Positions 9,584 through 19,093 are shown, counted from the stretch's first letter. The stretch: 64,000 nt of DNA from JBFMDN01 sp040753915 (GCA_040753915.1 JBFMDN010000007.1:1-64000); one strand, 5' to 3'. The notes: a model not told the origin generated them from the sequence alone. Translations and numbers: made by a program.

Positions 9584-9915
9584 TTGATGTGGCCTACGCC
9601 ATGGCGCCCCCGGGAGGCCAAGGTGGCGATGCGAATGCGCTCATGGGATTCCTTCCCATGATATTAATATTTGTGGTCTTTTACTTGTTACTGATACGAC
9701 CTCAGCAAAAAAAGGCCAAAGAACACAGGCAGTTACTTGAGAATCTCAAGAAAGGCGACTCCATAATTACCCAGGGCGGATTATACGGCAAAGTGATCAA
9801 TGTGCAAGATCAAGTCTTGACGGTGGAAATTGCCCCGAAGATCCAGGTGCGGGTTTCACGCTCCCACGTGGCAGGATTGGCCGGACCGGCGTCTTCGACA
9901 GAACCCAATCCGTGA
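9580..9915 (+). CDS. yajC: Sec translocon accessory subunit YajC
   Basis: 111 aa. A single membrane helix (LMGFLPMILIFVVFYLLLI) is followed by the family signature RPQQKKAKEHRQLLENLKKGD and GGLYGKV. YajC associates with SecDF at the inner membrane. The N-terminus carries a short Gly/Pro-rich stretch before the helix, as often seen in this family. The start overlaps the tgt stop, and secD follows 11 bases later. Confidence 0.95.
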   Translation: MIDVAYAMAPPGGQGGDANALMGFLPMILIFVVFYLLLIRPQQKKAKEHRQLLENLKKGDSIITQGGLYGKVINVQDQVLTVEIAPKIQVRVSRSHVAGLAGPASSTEPNP

Positions 9916-9926
9916 GGAACATATAG

Positions 9927-11528
9927 ATGATTCAAAGCCTGCAATGGCGTTTTGTCATTATCGCCGCTGTCTTGGCGGTGAGCTTCTTTCTCGTATACCC
10001 TTCTTTCGGGCCGGTCCCCGCATGGTGGGCGAAGTATCTTCCAGCTAATCCGATCAGGCTTGGTTTGGACCTGCAAGGTGGGTTGCACCTTGTGCTGGAG
10101 GTCGAGACGGGCAAGGCAGTCGAAGCCGCAGTGGACCGGGCCATCGCGGAGACTTCAGATCTTATGAAGGAGGAGAGAATCCGGTACACGGATGTCATCC
10201 GGACTTCATCCAATGCCTTCACCGTATACCTCAAAGATGAATCTCAGCAGGCGCTGTTCGATGCAAAGATTCTCGAAAAGCTCCCCTATTTCAGAAAGAC
10301 CGCTGCCGAGCCATCGGAAAAGGGGTATTCCATCACCATGACGATGGATGAAAAAGCCGCAACCGACATCAAAGAGAAGGCTGTGAGGCAGGCAGTGGAT
10401 ACCATTCGCAACCGTGTGGATCAGTTCGGAGTGGCAGAGCCTGATGTGGTGATTCATGGCTCCGACCGGATTATCGTTCAGCTTCCTGGCTTGAGAGAGG
10501 ACGTCACGCGAGCCATCGACATCATCAAGAAGCAGGCCCGACTGACGTTCCAACTTGTTGACGAGCGAGGAGATGTGAACGCTGCCCTTCGGGGGGACGT
10601 GCCGCCCGGAGATGAAGTCCTGTACAAGGTTGACAAAACCTCGTCAGGAGCCGTGAGCCGAACTCCATATCTTATTAAGAAGCAAATCTTGCTGACCGGT
10701 GACCTGTTGACAGACGCGCGTGTTCGACCGGAAAGCACGGGGCGCATGATTGTTGCCATGGACTTCAACAGTACCGGAGCCCGCATTTTCGAACGGGTCA
10801 CGGGCGAGCATGTGGGCGAACGGTTGGCAATCATCCTCGACGACAGGGTCTTTTCCGCCCCGGTGATCAAGGACCGGATTTCGGGAGGATCTGCGATCAT
10901 AGAGGGCATTTTCAGCCCGGAAGAGGCCCACGATCTCGCTCTGGTGCTGCGGGCAGGCTCGTTACCCGCGCCGGTGAAGATCCTGGAAAACCGGACTGTG
11001 GGACCATCTTTGGGAGCCGATTCCGTGAGACTGGGGCGAAATGCTGTGATCCTGGGCCTTTGCTTGGTCGTCATCGGCATGGCAGTTTACTACCGCTGGT
11101 CCGGCGTGGTAGCCGACGTGGCTCTGGTAATGAATCTGCTGCTGATCTTCGCGGTAATGGTTTCCCCCGGATTGCGGGCCACTCTGACGCTGCCGGGCCT
11201 TGCAGGGGTTGCGCTGACGATGGGCATGGCTATAGATGCTAATGTCCTGATTTTTGAGCGTATTAGAGAAGAACTCCGCATGGGGAAATCCGCGAGGGCA
11301 GCCCTGGAAAATGGATATGCCAAAGCGTTCTCGACGATTTTTGACTCTAACCTCACCACGATTCTCGCGGCTCTCCCGTTGATTCAGTTCGGAACCGGGC
11401 CCATCAAAGGATTTGCGGTGACATTGTGTATAGGTCTTATCGTTTCGATGTTTACAGCGCTATTCGTGACTCGAGCAATCTTCGACTACATGTTCCAGGT
11501 AAAGCGAATCAGCACATTGAGCGTCTGA
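9927..11528 (+). CDS. secD: Protein translocase subunit SecD
   Basis: 533 aa. With SecF, SecD uses the proton gradient to pull exported proteins into the periplasm. It has an N-terminal helix (residues about 8-25), the first periplasmic domain with LGLDLQGGLHLVLEV, the conserved NRVDQFGVAEPDV block, and a C-terminal RND-type membrane region with VALTMGMAIDANVLIFERIREE. An AGGAAC site precedes the ATG. A 127-base gap with a hairpin separates it from secF. Confidence 0.97.
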   Translation: MIQSLQWRFVIIAAVLAVSFFLVYPSFGPVPAWWAKYLPANPIRLGLDLQGGLHLVLEVETGKAVEAAVDRAIAETSDLMKEERIRYTDVIRTSSNAFTVYLKDESQQALFDAKILEKLPYFRKTAAEPSEKGYSITMTMDEKAATDIKEKAVRQAVDTIRNRVDQFGVAEPDVVIHGSDRIIVQLPGLREDVTRAIDIIKKQARLTFQLVDERGDVNAALRGDVPPGDEVLYKVDKTSSGAVSRTPYLIKKQILLTGDLLTDARVRPESTGRMIVAMDFNSTGARIFERVTGEHVGERLAIILDDRVFSAPVIKDRISGGSAIIEGIFSPEEAHDLALVLRAGSLPAPVKILENRTVGPSLGADSVRLGRNAVILGLCLVVIGMAVYYRWSGVVADVALVMNLLLIFAVMVSPGLRATLTLPGLAGVALTMGMAIDANVLIFERIREELRMGKSARAALENGYAKAFSTIFDSNLTTILAALPLIQFGTGPIKGFAVTLCIGLIVSMFTALFVTRAIFDYMFQVKRISTLSV

Positions 11529-11598
11529 CCGGCAAGAACAACTGCGGGACCGGGTCGTATGCCCGGATGGCCCGCGGGTCGGCGCCCTTCGTCCTCGA

Positions 11599-11630
11599 GC
11601 TCAGCCCGCTATTGGCGGGATTGAGCTTTT
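11599..11630 (+). terminator. Hairpin with T-run between secD and secF
   Basis: The arms GCTCAGCCCGC (11599-11609) and GCGGGATTGAGC (11615-11626) pair around a five-base loop with one bulge, and TTTT follows at once. This has the layout of a weak rho-independent terminator or attenuator. secF continues on the same strand 26 bases later, so partial read-through or a role as an mRNA processing/stability site is likely. Confidence 0.5.
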
Positions 11631-11655
11631 CAGCATCTCGTGAGGGAAAGAGCAC

Positions 11656-12567
11656 GTGGAACTAATACCGCCAAATACGAAGTTCGATTTTCTCGGAAAG
11701 AGGTACTACGCATACCTCGTTTCGGGAATTCTCATTGTCGTCTCACTCCTGTCTTACCCAGTCATGGGACGCATGCAACTCGGCATAGATTTTACCGGCG
11801 GCGTCATGGCCCAAATCCTTTTCAAGAAGCAGGTCGATACGGGTGAGATTCGCTCAGCGCTCGCTCCCTTGAGCGCAAGCCCGGTCGTGCAGAGGCTTGC
11901 CGGCACAGAGACCGGGGAGGAGTACATCGTAAGGATGGAGGCGCCTGAGGAAGAGACGGCGGATTTCTCGAAGAAGCTTCAGGATACCCTCGATCAGGCT
12001 TTCGGCAAAGGCAGCGTAGAAATACGAGGCTTGGAAATGGTGGGTCCGAAGGTCGGGAGAGACTTACGGGAGTCTGCCATTTGGGCCACAGTGATAGCTC
12101 TGGTGCTCTTGCTCATTTACATGGGGTTTCGATTCACGCTCAGCATGGGACTGGGGGCTGTCCTGTGTCTCGTTCACGACCTCATTATCGTGTACGGATT
12201 CTTCGTGTGGACGGGAAGAGAGTTCAATCTGACCATATTGGCAGCCATCCTCACGGTAGTGGGGTACGATATCAACGATACAATCGTCTTGTGTGACCGA
12301 GTCAGGGATAACGTGAAGGCAATGAAGAGGAATTCCCTCGTTGAGATTCTCAATTCCGCTATAAATCAAACTCTTTCGAGAACAGTTCTGACGTCCGGCT
12401 TTACTCTCCTGGTGGTTATCGCTCTTCTCGTGTACGGGACCACAGTCTTACGAGATTTCGCGTGGGCTTTGTTCGTAGGGATGATCTTCGGCACCTATTC
12501 ATCCATATTTGTCGCCTCACCCCTGGTATTGGCCCTGGACAGGTATCTGCCTGTCAAGCGAGGATGA
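11656..12567 (+). CDS. secF: Protein translocase subunit SecF
   Basis: 303 aa, GTG start. SecF has the N-terminal LGKRYYAYLVSG helix, the IDFTGGVMAQI motif of the periplasmic domain, and the RND membrane core VVGYDINDTIVLCDRVRDN with NQTLSRTVLTSG. It partners SecD in ATP-independent protein export. The start is preceded by GAGGGAAAGA. It is separated from secD by a hairpin, so the ratio of SecD to SecF could be adjusted at the transcript level (inference). Confidence 0.96.
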   Translation: MELIPPNTKFDFLGKRYYAYLVSGILIVVSLLSYPVMGRMQLGIDFTGGVMAQILFKKQVDTGEIRSALAPLSASPVVQRLAGTETGEEYIVRMEAPEEETADFSKKLQDTLDQAFGKGSVEIRGLEMVGPKVGRDLRESAIWATVIALVLLLIYMGFRFTLSMGLGAVLCLVHDLIIVYGFFVWTGREFNLTILAAILTVVGYDINDTIVLCDRVRDNVKAMKRNSLVEILNSAINQTLSRTVLTSGFTLLVVIALLVYGTTVLRDFAWALFVGMIFGTYSSIFVASPLVLALDRYLPVKRG

Positions 12568-12640
12568 ATGCTGTCTTGGATTGTCAGTCTGCCCAGTTGG
12601 TTGGATCAACCAGGATCGGAAGGGGGTTGCAGGCCACTGC

Positions 12641-13741
12641 ATGTCTATTGAAGTTTCCCCTCCCTGCGGACCCTCCTCAGGAGTCGACCGTACGACGGAG
12701 CGGAGGGCGGTTACTCCCTTCAGAACCGGTGGAATCTCCCCCGTCGGGCACGAGCATGTAGTCTCGGTTCTCGAGAGGGCAGCTCGAAGCGGCAAGCCCG
12801 CCCATGCCTACCTCTTTTCCGGACGAGAAGGAATAGGGAAAAAACTGGTTGCCCTTCAGTTCGCTTGTCTGCTGAACTGCCCGGACCTCGACCATGATTT
12901 AGACGCGTCCTGTCCCACTTGCAGAAGGATACGATCGGGAAATCACCCGGACGTCATTGTCGAGTCACCGGAACGCGGTATCATACGAATCGAACGCATC
13001 CGCAACCTGAGGGGCTTCTTCCGGTATGCTCCCATTGAGGGCCGATTCAGGGTCGCGATTATCGACGACGCCCATGCCATGAACGGACCGGCCCAGAATG
13101 CGCTTCTCAAGACTTTGGAAGAGCCGCCAGCCGGGAGACTCCTTATTCTGGTGACGTCCAGCCCTTTCCGTCTTCTCCCTACAGTCCGATCCCGCTGCAG
13201 ACGGGTTCGATTCAACCCGATTCCTGTTGAAGCGTTGGCCGAGGTTTTGGGCAGGGAAAAGGGAATCGAGCCAGACCGGGCACGAGTCCTTGCCGCTGTT
13301 TCGTGCGGGAGCATGTCGCGCGCTTTGGAACTGGATGCGTCCCACTTCCTCGATTCAAAGGAAGCCATAATCTCGGTGCTCGAGCGGCCGGGGGCTCAAG
13401 GCATGTCGGGGCTCCTGCAGCTTTCTCAGAATATGGCAGAAGGCAAGCGTGTTCTGGACGCGATCGACGTGGCCGTCACGTGGCTCAGGGACATACTGGT
13501 AAGCAAGATCATGTCCGACACCTCTGCCCTGTTTCATGTCGACTCTCTTGACAGAATCTCTGCTGCGGCTCAACATCAGAGTACCGAGAAGCTGCTTCGC
13601 GTATACGATGAGATGGTAAAGGCGGCGGCTCTCCTGGAGTCGGAGATCAATGTCAATGCCAATCTCGTGACTGACGTGATGTTCTTACGTATTACCCGTA
13701 TACTGGCCGGGCCTTCTCTCGGTCTGGTAACGGCTGGGTGA
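12641..13741 (+). CDS. holB: DNA polymerase III delta' subunit
   Basis: About 366 aa from the ATG at 12641. Delta' is the rigid stator of the sliding-clamp loader. Visible are HAYLFSGREGIGKKLVA (degenerate P-loop), four cysteines (C...CPDLD...CPTC) forming the zinc module, AIIDDAHAMNGPAQNALLKTLEEPP, and the SRC motif (TVRSRCRR). The start is unsure: homology begins only around VGHEHVVSVLERAARSGKPAH. The open frame goes back to 12509 inside secF. 12641 is the most sensible candidate, with AAGGGGG about 12 bases upstream. Confidence 0.88.
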   Translation: MSIEVSPPCGPSSGVDRTTERRAVTPFRTGGISPVGHEHVVSVLERAARSGKPAHAYLFSGREGIGKKLVALQFACLLNCPDLDHDLDASCPTCRRIRSGNHPDVIVESPERGIIRIERIRNLRGFFRYAPIEGRFRVAIIDDAHAMNGPAQNALLKTLEEPPAGRLLILVTSSPFRLLPTVRSRCRRVRFNPIPVEALAEVLGREKGIEPDRARVLAAVSCGSMSRALELDASHFLDSKEAIISVLERPGAQGMSGLLQLSQNMAEGKRVLDAIDVAVTWLRDILVSKIMSDTSALFHVDSLDRISAAAQHQSTEKLLRVYDEMVKAAALLESEINVNANLVTDVMFLRITRILAGPSLGLVTAG

Positions 13742-13750
13742 GTACAGAGC

Positions 13751-14941
13751 ATGAGTGACAACGGACCTACCAGAGAAACTTCATACTTGCCCAGATCGTG
13801 GGGAAAGTCACGCCGCCAGCGCAAGCGGAACGGGGAATGGATCTCTCAACGGGAAGTGTCAGGCAGCCAGGAGTCCGAGGAGCTAGTGTCGCGGGACTAC
13901 GAGGACGATGCTCCTGGCGAAGAGAAAGATCTGAAAGCTCCGGGGATCCATTGTGAGGGGCCTGAGTCCGAGTTGGGTAGCCCTGGCAGGGCGTGTCCTC
14001 ATCATTCCCGGTGCCTGGCGGACAGGGATGACGACATAGATCCATTCGACGACAGCCCACAGGCTGCCAGCCAGGGCTCCACCGTGAAAGTGAATATCGC
14101 CGGCGTTCGGTTCTGCCGGGCCGGAAAGATCTATCACTTCGACGCCGGAGGGCTCCAACTGGAGCACGGCGATTGGGTGGTCGTCAAGACCGAGAAGGGT
14201 ATGGGTCTGGGACAGGTGGCGACACCTCCGTGCGAAACGGAGATCGAAGAAGCGCATAGGGAGGCTCTGAGGGGGATCATCCGGCAGGCTGGAAAATCAG
14301 ATTTCGATCAGAGAGTGAGATGCGGCCAGAAGGAGGCTGAGGCCCGGGCCTATTGCCTGGAACGAATTGAGGCTCTCGGCTTGCCCATGAAGCTGGTGGC
14401 TGTTGAGTGCTTCTTCGACGGGTCCAAGTACGTCTTCTACTTCACGGCCGAAGGAAGAGTGGATTTCAGGGAATTGGTCAAGCAGCTCGTAGCCAGATTT
14501 CCCGTACGGATTGAGATGCGACAAATAGGAGTCCGCCACGAGGCCAAAATGACTGGGGGGATCGCGAGCTGTGGACAAGAGCTCTGCTGTTGTCGCTTCC
14601 TGACGGACTTCAGGCCTGTGTCTGTCAAGATGGCCAAGACTCAGAATCTTTCTCTCAACCCGACGAAAATATCCGGGGTTTGCGGTCGTCTCATGTGCTG
14701 TTTAGCCTATGAGCACGATATCTATGAGGATTTCCGAAAGGGGCTTCCCAAAGTGGGGAAAGCCATCCGCACCACGCAGGGGGAGGGAGTTGTCGTGAAG
14801 TACAACCCCCTGAAGGAAACCGTGTGCATCCGTATGGAAGAGGATACACTCATCGAAGTGACGAGGGCAGAAATCTTGCGACAGGACGAGGCTCCAGGGA
14901 AAGAGAAAGAAAAGCCCGAGGAAGATAAGAAGGGATCTTAA
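13751..14941 (+). CDS. PSP1/RicT-like (YaaT) protein
   Basis: 396 aa. The PSP1 C-terminal domain is clear from about residue 110: GKIYHFDAGGL, GDWVVVKTEKGMGLGQV, then the conserved cysteine cluster SCGQELCCCRFL and GVCGRLMCCLAYE. In Bacillus the homologous RicT (YaaT), with RicA and RicF, binds [4Fe-4S] clusters and assists RNase Y mRNA maturation. In proteobacteria the role is less defined. The first 110 residues are charged, low-complexity and not conserved in the family. It follows holB by 9 bases, a widespread pairing (holB-ricT). Confidence 0.88.
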   Translation: MSDNGPTRETSYLPRSWGKSRRQRKRNGEWISQREVSGSQESEELVSRDYEDDAPGEEKDLKAPGIHCEGPESELGSPGRACPHHSRCLADRDDDIDPFDDSPQAASQGSTVKVNIAGVRFCRAGKIYHFDAGGLQLEHGDWVVVKTEKGMGLGQVATPPCETEIEEAHREALRGIIRQAGKSDFDQRVRCGQKEAEARAYCLERIEALGLPMKLVAVECFFDGSKYVFYFTAEGRVDFRELVKQLVARFPVRIEMRQIGVRHEAKMTGGIASCGQELCCCRFLTDFRPVSVKMAKTQNLSLNPTKISGVCGRLMCCLAYEHDIYEDFRKGLPKVGKAIRTTQGEGVVVKYNPLKETVCIRMEEDTLIEVTRAEILRQDEAPGKEKEKPEEDKKGS

Positions 14942-15134
14942 GGAGAGATGCCTGGTCGAACCGGCACCTGAAGGGGGTAACAGGGGTTCGCGGGTGCTGA
15001 GACTTCAACGAATAGGAAGCGTGCTTTCCGGAGCGAGCAAACGTGGGACATGCCGAGGATGCTCTTGAAGTGCCTTATCGGATGCCCTCAAAACCAACCT
15101 GTGATGATTGCGTGCCGCTGAAGGAGGTGAGCGT

Positions 15135-15974
15135 GTGCCAGTCCGCGTGGTCGCTTTCGCCATAATCTTCTCGCTGACAAGCGTTTTGTTTTCCCCCGAT
15201 GGAGGAATTTGTGGGCCCACCTTCGACCGGGTCACGAAAAATGGTGTGGTTAGGCTGGGGTTGCCGTACAACATCGTGCCCCAGGGGTATCTTGACCCCA
15301 ATGGACAGTGGGTGGGCTTTGAGGTGGATTTTGGCACCGAGCTCGCCAAGCACATGAACTTACAGCTCGAGAAGGTGCAGATCACGGAGAGCACGTGGGG
15401 GCCCCTGTTGCGCAGCGGTCGCATAGATGCGGCAATTTGCCGAATACGTCATACCAGGGCTCTCGAGAGTGAGTTCGACTTTTCGGTGGCCTATTTTTTC
15501 GATACCAAGAAAGTGCTCGTTCCGAAGGGTACGATCAAAGGAGTCGAAGACTTTAAGGGCCAGAAGGTGGCGGCAGTACAGGGAACGTCCTTTGAGAAGG
15601 TGGCTATGAATTTGTTGAGGGCGTCAGGAGACGAGTCGGCAGAGCGAAATGTGGTTTCCCACCCGGACAGGCCGTCCTGCTTTCTCGCTCTCGGCAAGAA
15701 ATCAGTGGCCGGCTGGCTGGACTCCGGCGTGATTCTTCTTGAGTACGCGTCTCGTAATCCCGGGAAATTCGATCTCATTGATGCGTCCGGAGTGGCGGAG
15801 CCTATCGCCGTCGCTGTGCCTCAAGACGATTCAGCGTGGCGAGATCTCATCAATTTCGCCATTCAGGACATGGCGGGAGACGGGTCTCTGCAAAAGGTGT
15901 GTGACAAATGGTTTGGCCCCGATTCCGCATACTCATTTCCCTGTACTCGAGCGATAGAGACGTGGCCGGAGTGA
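15135..15974 (+). CDS. Periplasmic solute-binding protein, family 3
   Basis: About 279 aa from the GTG at 15135, which has AAGGAGG 5 nt upstream; a TTG at 15108 lies before that site and is unlikely. A signal peptide covers about the first 27 residues. The SBP_bac_3 fold is shown by GVVRLGLPYN, GQWVGFEVDFGTELAKHM, VQITESTWGPLLRSGRIDAAICR, VEDFKGQKVAAVQGTSFEK and the closing segment KVCDKWFGPDSAYS. Such proteins deliver polar amino acids to ABC transporters or act as sensors or lyases. No permease or ATPase gene is adjacent, so transporter and ligand are unknown. selB starts 35 bases downstream. Confidence 0.85.
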   Translation: MPVRVVAFAIIFSLTSVLFSPDGGICGPTFDRVTKNGVVRLGLPYNIVPQGYLDPNGQWVGFEVDFGTELAKHMNLQLEKVQITESTWGPLLRSGRIDAAICRIRHTRALESEFDFSVAYFFDTKKVLVPKGTIKGVEDFKGQKVAAVQGTSFEKVAMNLLRASGDESAERNVVSHPDRPSCFLALGKKSVAGWLDSGVILLEYASRNPGKFDLIDASGVAEPIAVAVPQDDSAWRDLINFAIQDMAGDGSLQKVCDKWFGPDSAYSFPCTRAIETWPE

Positions 15975-16008
15975 TGGTAGAGCCTTTCAAAACCTGGAAG
16001 AGAGAAAC

Positions 16009-17934
16009 ATGAAACGCATCATCCTCGGGACAGCGGGCCACATAGATCACGGCAAGACCGAGCTAGTCAAGGCGCTCACCGGAATTGATACCGATCGACT
16101 GAAAGAGGAGAAGAAGCGGGGTATTAGCATAGAGCTGGGGTTTGCCTTTCTCGATGTGGCTGAAGACATCAGGATCGGAATCGTGGATGTCCCCGGCCAT
16201 GAGAAGTTTGTGAGGCAGATGGTAGCCGGTTCGGGTTCCGTGGATATCGCTGCGCTGGTAGTTGCCCTTGACGAAGGAGTCATGCCCCAGACGGCCGAGC
16301 ATTTGGATATCCTTTCACTCCTGGGAATCAAGCTGGGTCTCGTGGTCTTGACCAAGGCCGACCTCGTGGACGAAGAGTTGGCCCTCTTGGCCGAGGAGGA
16401 CGCGAGAGAGATCGTCAAAGGGACGTTTCTCGAAAACGCGCCGATGGTGCGAGTCTCTGCCAAGACCGGTGAGGGGCTTGACGAGCTTCGAAAGATTCTC
16501 GCAACCCTGGCAGGCCTCTCTGTGGACAGACCCGTGCACGGGCTCTTGCGCTTGCCCGTAGACCGTGTTTTTACTCTCAAGGGTCATGGAACGGTTGTCA
16601 CCGGCACTCTCATCTCCGGGACCCTATCCGTGGGAGACGAGGTTGAAATTCTTCCGAGCGGCCGGCGGTCCTCCGTTCGATCGGTCGAATCCCACAAGCA
16701 GGCAGAACAGACGGCTTTCCCGGGAGAGCGAGTGGCAATCAACTTGCGTGGGGTTGAGCAGGGAGAAATCAGTCGGGGTGAAGTAGTAACGCATCCCGAT
16801 CAATTCCAGCCGTCGTTCATCGTGGACGTGAAAGTCCGTGCGCTCTCCCGGGCGCCGTTCCCGTTGAAGAACCGAATGAAGGTTCGTCTCCATCACTATA
16901 CGTCCGAGACGGAGGCGCGTATTGTGTTCCCGGATCGACAGGAGCTCTTGCCCGGAGAAGAGTCACTGGCTCAATTGCGGTCCACATCCCCCATCGTTCC
17001 CTCCACTGGCGACAGATTTGTTATCAGGGCTTTGTCTCCGTCTGTGACGCTGGGGGGCGGCACGATCACCAATCCTCGCGGGGTTAAGCTGAAAGCTCGA
17101 TCGGCCCGAGCCTTCCTCGAAGCTGATCGAGAGGGCGATGAGGGAATCGTCGCCTCCCTCGTTCGTAGCAGTGGCACCGCGGGTGTAAGCCGAAACGAGC
17201 TGTTGGGGCTGTCAGGGCTCTCCGCAAAACGGCTGGACAAGATTCTGGAACAGTTGAGAAACGCACACACGATTGTAAGATTTGACCCGAGCGAGAATCG
17301 AATGGTCCATGCCGACTATGTCGAGCTGGTCAAGAAAAAGATCCAGGTGCGGCTGAGAGGCTTTCACGAAGCACAGCCGCTGAAAGCGGGCATGTCCAAG
17401 CAGGAGCTCCGCTCTATTACACCGGGAGGAGACAAGCTCTTCAAGAAGGTGGTGGAGCAGCTCGCGGCAGAAGGCGAGCTCGTCGTTGAAGGAGATTTGG
17501 TGCGATCTTCCGCTCACGAGGTTAAGTTGAAAGAAGAAGAGAAAGGTCTCAAAGACAAGCTCCTCGAGATGATCGTGAGCGGCGGAAATGCCCCGCCCGT
17601 GCTCAAGGAGATTGTGGCCGCGTCGGGCGCCGACGTAAAGCACGTTCGCAATCTTCTCTCCTTGCTCGAGAAGGAGGGGAAGGTTGTCCGGGTCAAGGAG
17701 GATCTCTATTTCTCCGCTGGGTTCATGACCGAAACCCGGAGAAAAATGGTTGACTTCTTCAACCGGGAGGGTGGAATTACCCCCTCGCGATTTAGCGAGA
17801 TCACCGGGTCATCCAGAAAGTACAATATCCCGCTCCTCGAGTACTTTGACCGTGAGCGATTTACCCTGAGGGTCGGCGATCAGCGCGTACTAAGGGGTTC
17901 GGGGACTTCCGGGGAAGGCGGGAGCTTGGAGTAG
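16009..17934 (+). CDS. selB: Selenocysteine-specific elongation factor SelB
   Basis: 641 aa. SelB delivers Sec-tRNA(Sec) to UGA codons marked by a downstream SECIS hairpin. The GTPase motifs are GTAGHIDHGKTELVKAL (G1), GISIELGFAF (G2 region), DVPGHEKFVRQMV (G3) and TKAD (G4). The EF-Tu-like domains 2-3 follow (VFTLKGHGTVVTGTLISG). The C-terminal third holds the winged-helix repeats that bind SECIS RNA, including VSRNELLGLSGL and ISRKYNIPLLEYFDRE-like segments near the end. Its presence means the organism makes selenoproteins. selA, selD and selC were not seen in this window. The last 55 bases overlap the convergent gene at 17880-18371. Confidence 0.95.
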   Translation: MKRIILGTAGHIDHGKTELVKALTGIDTDRLKEEKKRGISIELGFAFLDVAEDIRIGIVDVPGHEKFVRQMVAGSGSVDIAALVVALDEGVMPQTAEHLDILSLLGIKLGLVVLTKADLVDEELALLAEEDAREIVKGTFLENAPMVRVSAKTGEGLDELRKILATLAGLSVDRPVHGLLRLPVDRVFTLKGHGTVVTGTLISGTLSVGDEVEILPSGRRSSVRSVESHKQAEQTAFPGERVAINLRGVEQGEISRGEVVTHPDQFQPSFIVDVKVRALSRAPFPLKNRMKVRLHHYTSETEARIVFPDRQELLPGEESLAQLRSTSPIVPSTGDRFVIRALSPSVTLGGGTITNPRGVKLKARSARAFLEADREGDEGIVASLVRSSGTAGVSRNELLGLSGLSAKRLDKILEQLRNAHTIVRFDPSENRMVHADYVELVKKKIQVRLRGFHEAQPLKAGMSKQELRSITPGGDKLFKKVVEQLAAEGELVVEGDLVRSSAHEVKLKEEEKGLKDKLLEMIVSGGNAPPVLKEIVAASGADVKHVRNLLSLLEKEGKVVRVKEDLYFSAGFMTETRRKMVDFFNREGGITPSRFSEITGSSRKYNIPLLEYFDRERFTLRVGDQRVLRGSGTSGEGGSLE

Positions 17935-18371
17935 AATTCCGCGATCCTGTTCAGTCGGTCCAGACATTTTGTTCGTTGATCTTCAAAACGCTTGGCAGCC
18001 TCGGGACTCTTGTCCTCCACGTATTCTCCGAGAGCGAGCGCTTGGTGGTCCATGCAGGCGTATGCCTTGTCCAGGAGCTCAATGAGCCGCTTGTCTACGG
18101 CGGCGATTGAGCTGCCGGCCACGGCCTTCAGCTTGGCTCGCACAATGCGGACCCGTTTCTGAACGTTCTTGGCTATCTCGCGAGCCGTCTCCTTGGGAAT
18201 GATCTCTGAGACGTACCCATCCGCAGTCGTTCCGAGGAGCAAAAAGGAGTCGTTGAGATACGCGGTGGCAGTCTCGCCGAATGCGTTGAGGAAGATCTCG
18301 CGATCCGAAACCGATGCCAGGGCCGGGTTGAAAGCGAGCACTGCAACAATTACAATGAGGATCTTTTTCAT
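17880..18371 (-). CDS. Small exported helical protein of unknown function
   Basis: About 163 aa from the ATG at 18371. A clean signal peptide (MKKILIVIVAVLAFNPALASV) is followed by a largely alpha-helical domain with two cysteines (AYACMDHQ and RTKCLDR). No family was recognised. The frame extends upstream to 18452 but the signal peptide fixes the start. Its 3' end runs 55 bases into the selB 3' end on the other strand, so the last dozen or so residues are constrained by selB. queH starts divergently about 90 bases away. Confidence 0.7.
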   Translation of the reverse strand: MKKILIVIVAVLAFNPALASVSDREIFLNAFGETATAYLNDSFLLLGTTADGYVSEIIPKETAREIAKNVQKRVRIVRAKLKAVAGSSIAAVDKRLIELLDKAYACMDHQALALGEYVEDKSPEAAKRFEDQRTKCLDRLNRIAEFYSKLPPSPEVPEPLSTR

Positions 18372-18460
18372 GATCCCTGGCGCTGGAATAAAATTTGGGC
18401 CCCCTGCCCAGAAGACGGCTCCAGTCATAACACGACGAGAAGAAGGAGACAACCCTTTTC

Positions 18461-18997
18461 ATGAGAATTCTGCTCCACGCCTGCTGCGCTCCCTGTCTGG
18501 TGGTTCCCTACGACGATCTCAAATCCGAGGGACATGCGGTCACCGCCCTTTTCTTCAACCCCAACATCCATCCGTACGCCGAGTACTTGAGAAGGCTGGA
18601 CGCGTTCACCGTGTACACGCGGACTAACGGCATAGACGTGTTGCCCCCTGGCCAGTACGAAGAAATGGAAGACTGGTTGAGAGCCGTGGTGTTCCGGGAA
18701 TCCCACCGATGCGCGGTCTGCTTCCACATGCGGATGCTCAAGACAGCCCAGCTCGCAGAAGCTCAAGGATTTGACGCGTTTTCCACCACCCTCCTCTACA
18801 GCCGCTTCCAGAAGCACGAGCTGTTGAAATCGGTTTGTGAGGCAGTTGCAGAAGAAGTTGGCGTTCCATTCGTGTACAGGGACTGGCGCACCGGGTGGAA
18901 TGCAGGCGTCAAGAAGTACCGCAAATTAGGCCTCTACCGGCAGAAATACTGCGGGTGCATTTACAGCGAGAAAGAGCGAGCAGTAAAAATCATGTAA
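18461..18997 (+). CDS. queH: Epoxyqueuosine reductase QueH
   Basis: 178 aa, typical for the QueH (formerly DUF208) family. QueH reduces epoxyqueuosine to queuosine in tRNA and is an alternative to the cobalamin enzyme QueG. Conserved cysteines are visible in LLHACCAPC (Cys8, Cys9, Cys12), HRCAVCFHMRM (Cys84, Cys87) and QKYCGCIYSE near the C-terminus, as expected for its iron-sulfur and metal sites. AAGGAG lies about 11 bases before the ATG. It completes the pathway that uses Tgt at 8474-9583. Confidence 0.93.
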   Translation: MRILLHACCAPCLVVPYDDLKSEGHAVTALFFNPNIHPYAEYLRRLDAFTVYTRTNGIDVLPPGQYEEMEDWLRAVVFRESHRCAVCFHMRMLKTAQLAEAQGFDAFSTTLLYSRFQKHELLKSVCEAVAEEVGVPFVYRDWRTGWNAGVKKYRKLGLYRQKYCGCIYSEKERAVKIM

Positions 18998-19093
18998 CGT
19001 GGAATCGCGCAAGCCTTCATACTAGTTGTGCAGCCGGGCCCACCTGGTGTATCATAGATTAATTCTTGATCATGACGATAGCGAACGGTTCCC

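Noticed and set aside
13767..14060. Minus-strand frame inside the ricT-like gene
   Set aside because: Antisense shadow; the low-complexity N-terminus of the real protein makes the other frames look open.
14942..15134. Possible tRNA(Sec) gene near selB
   Set aside because: The stretch holds GGTTCG-like and GGGGGT pieces but no cloverleaf with a long variable arm could be drawn.
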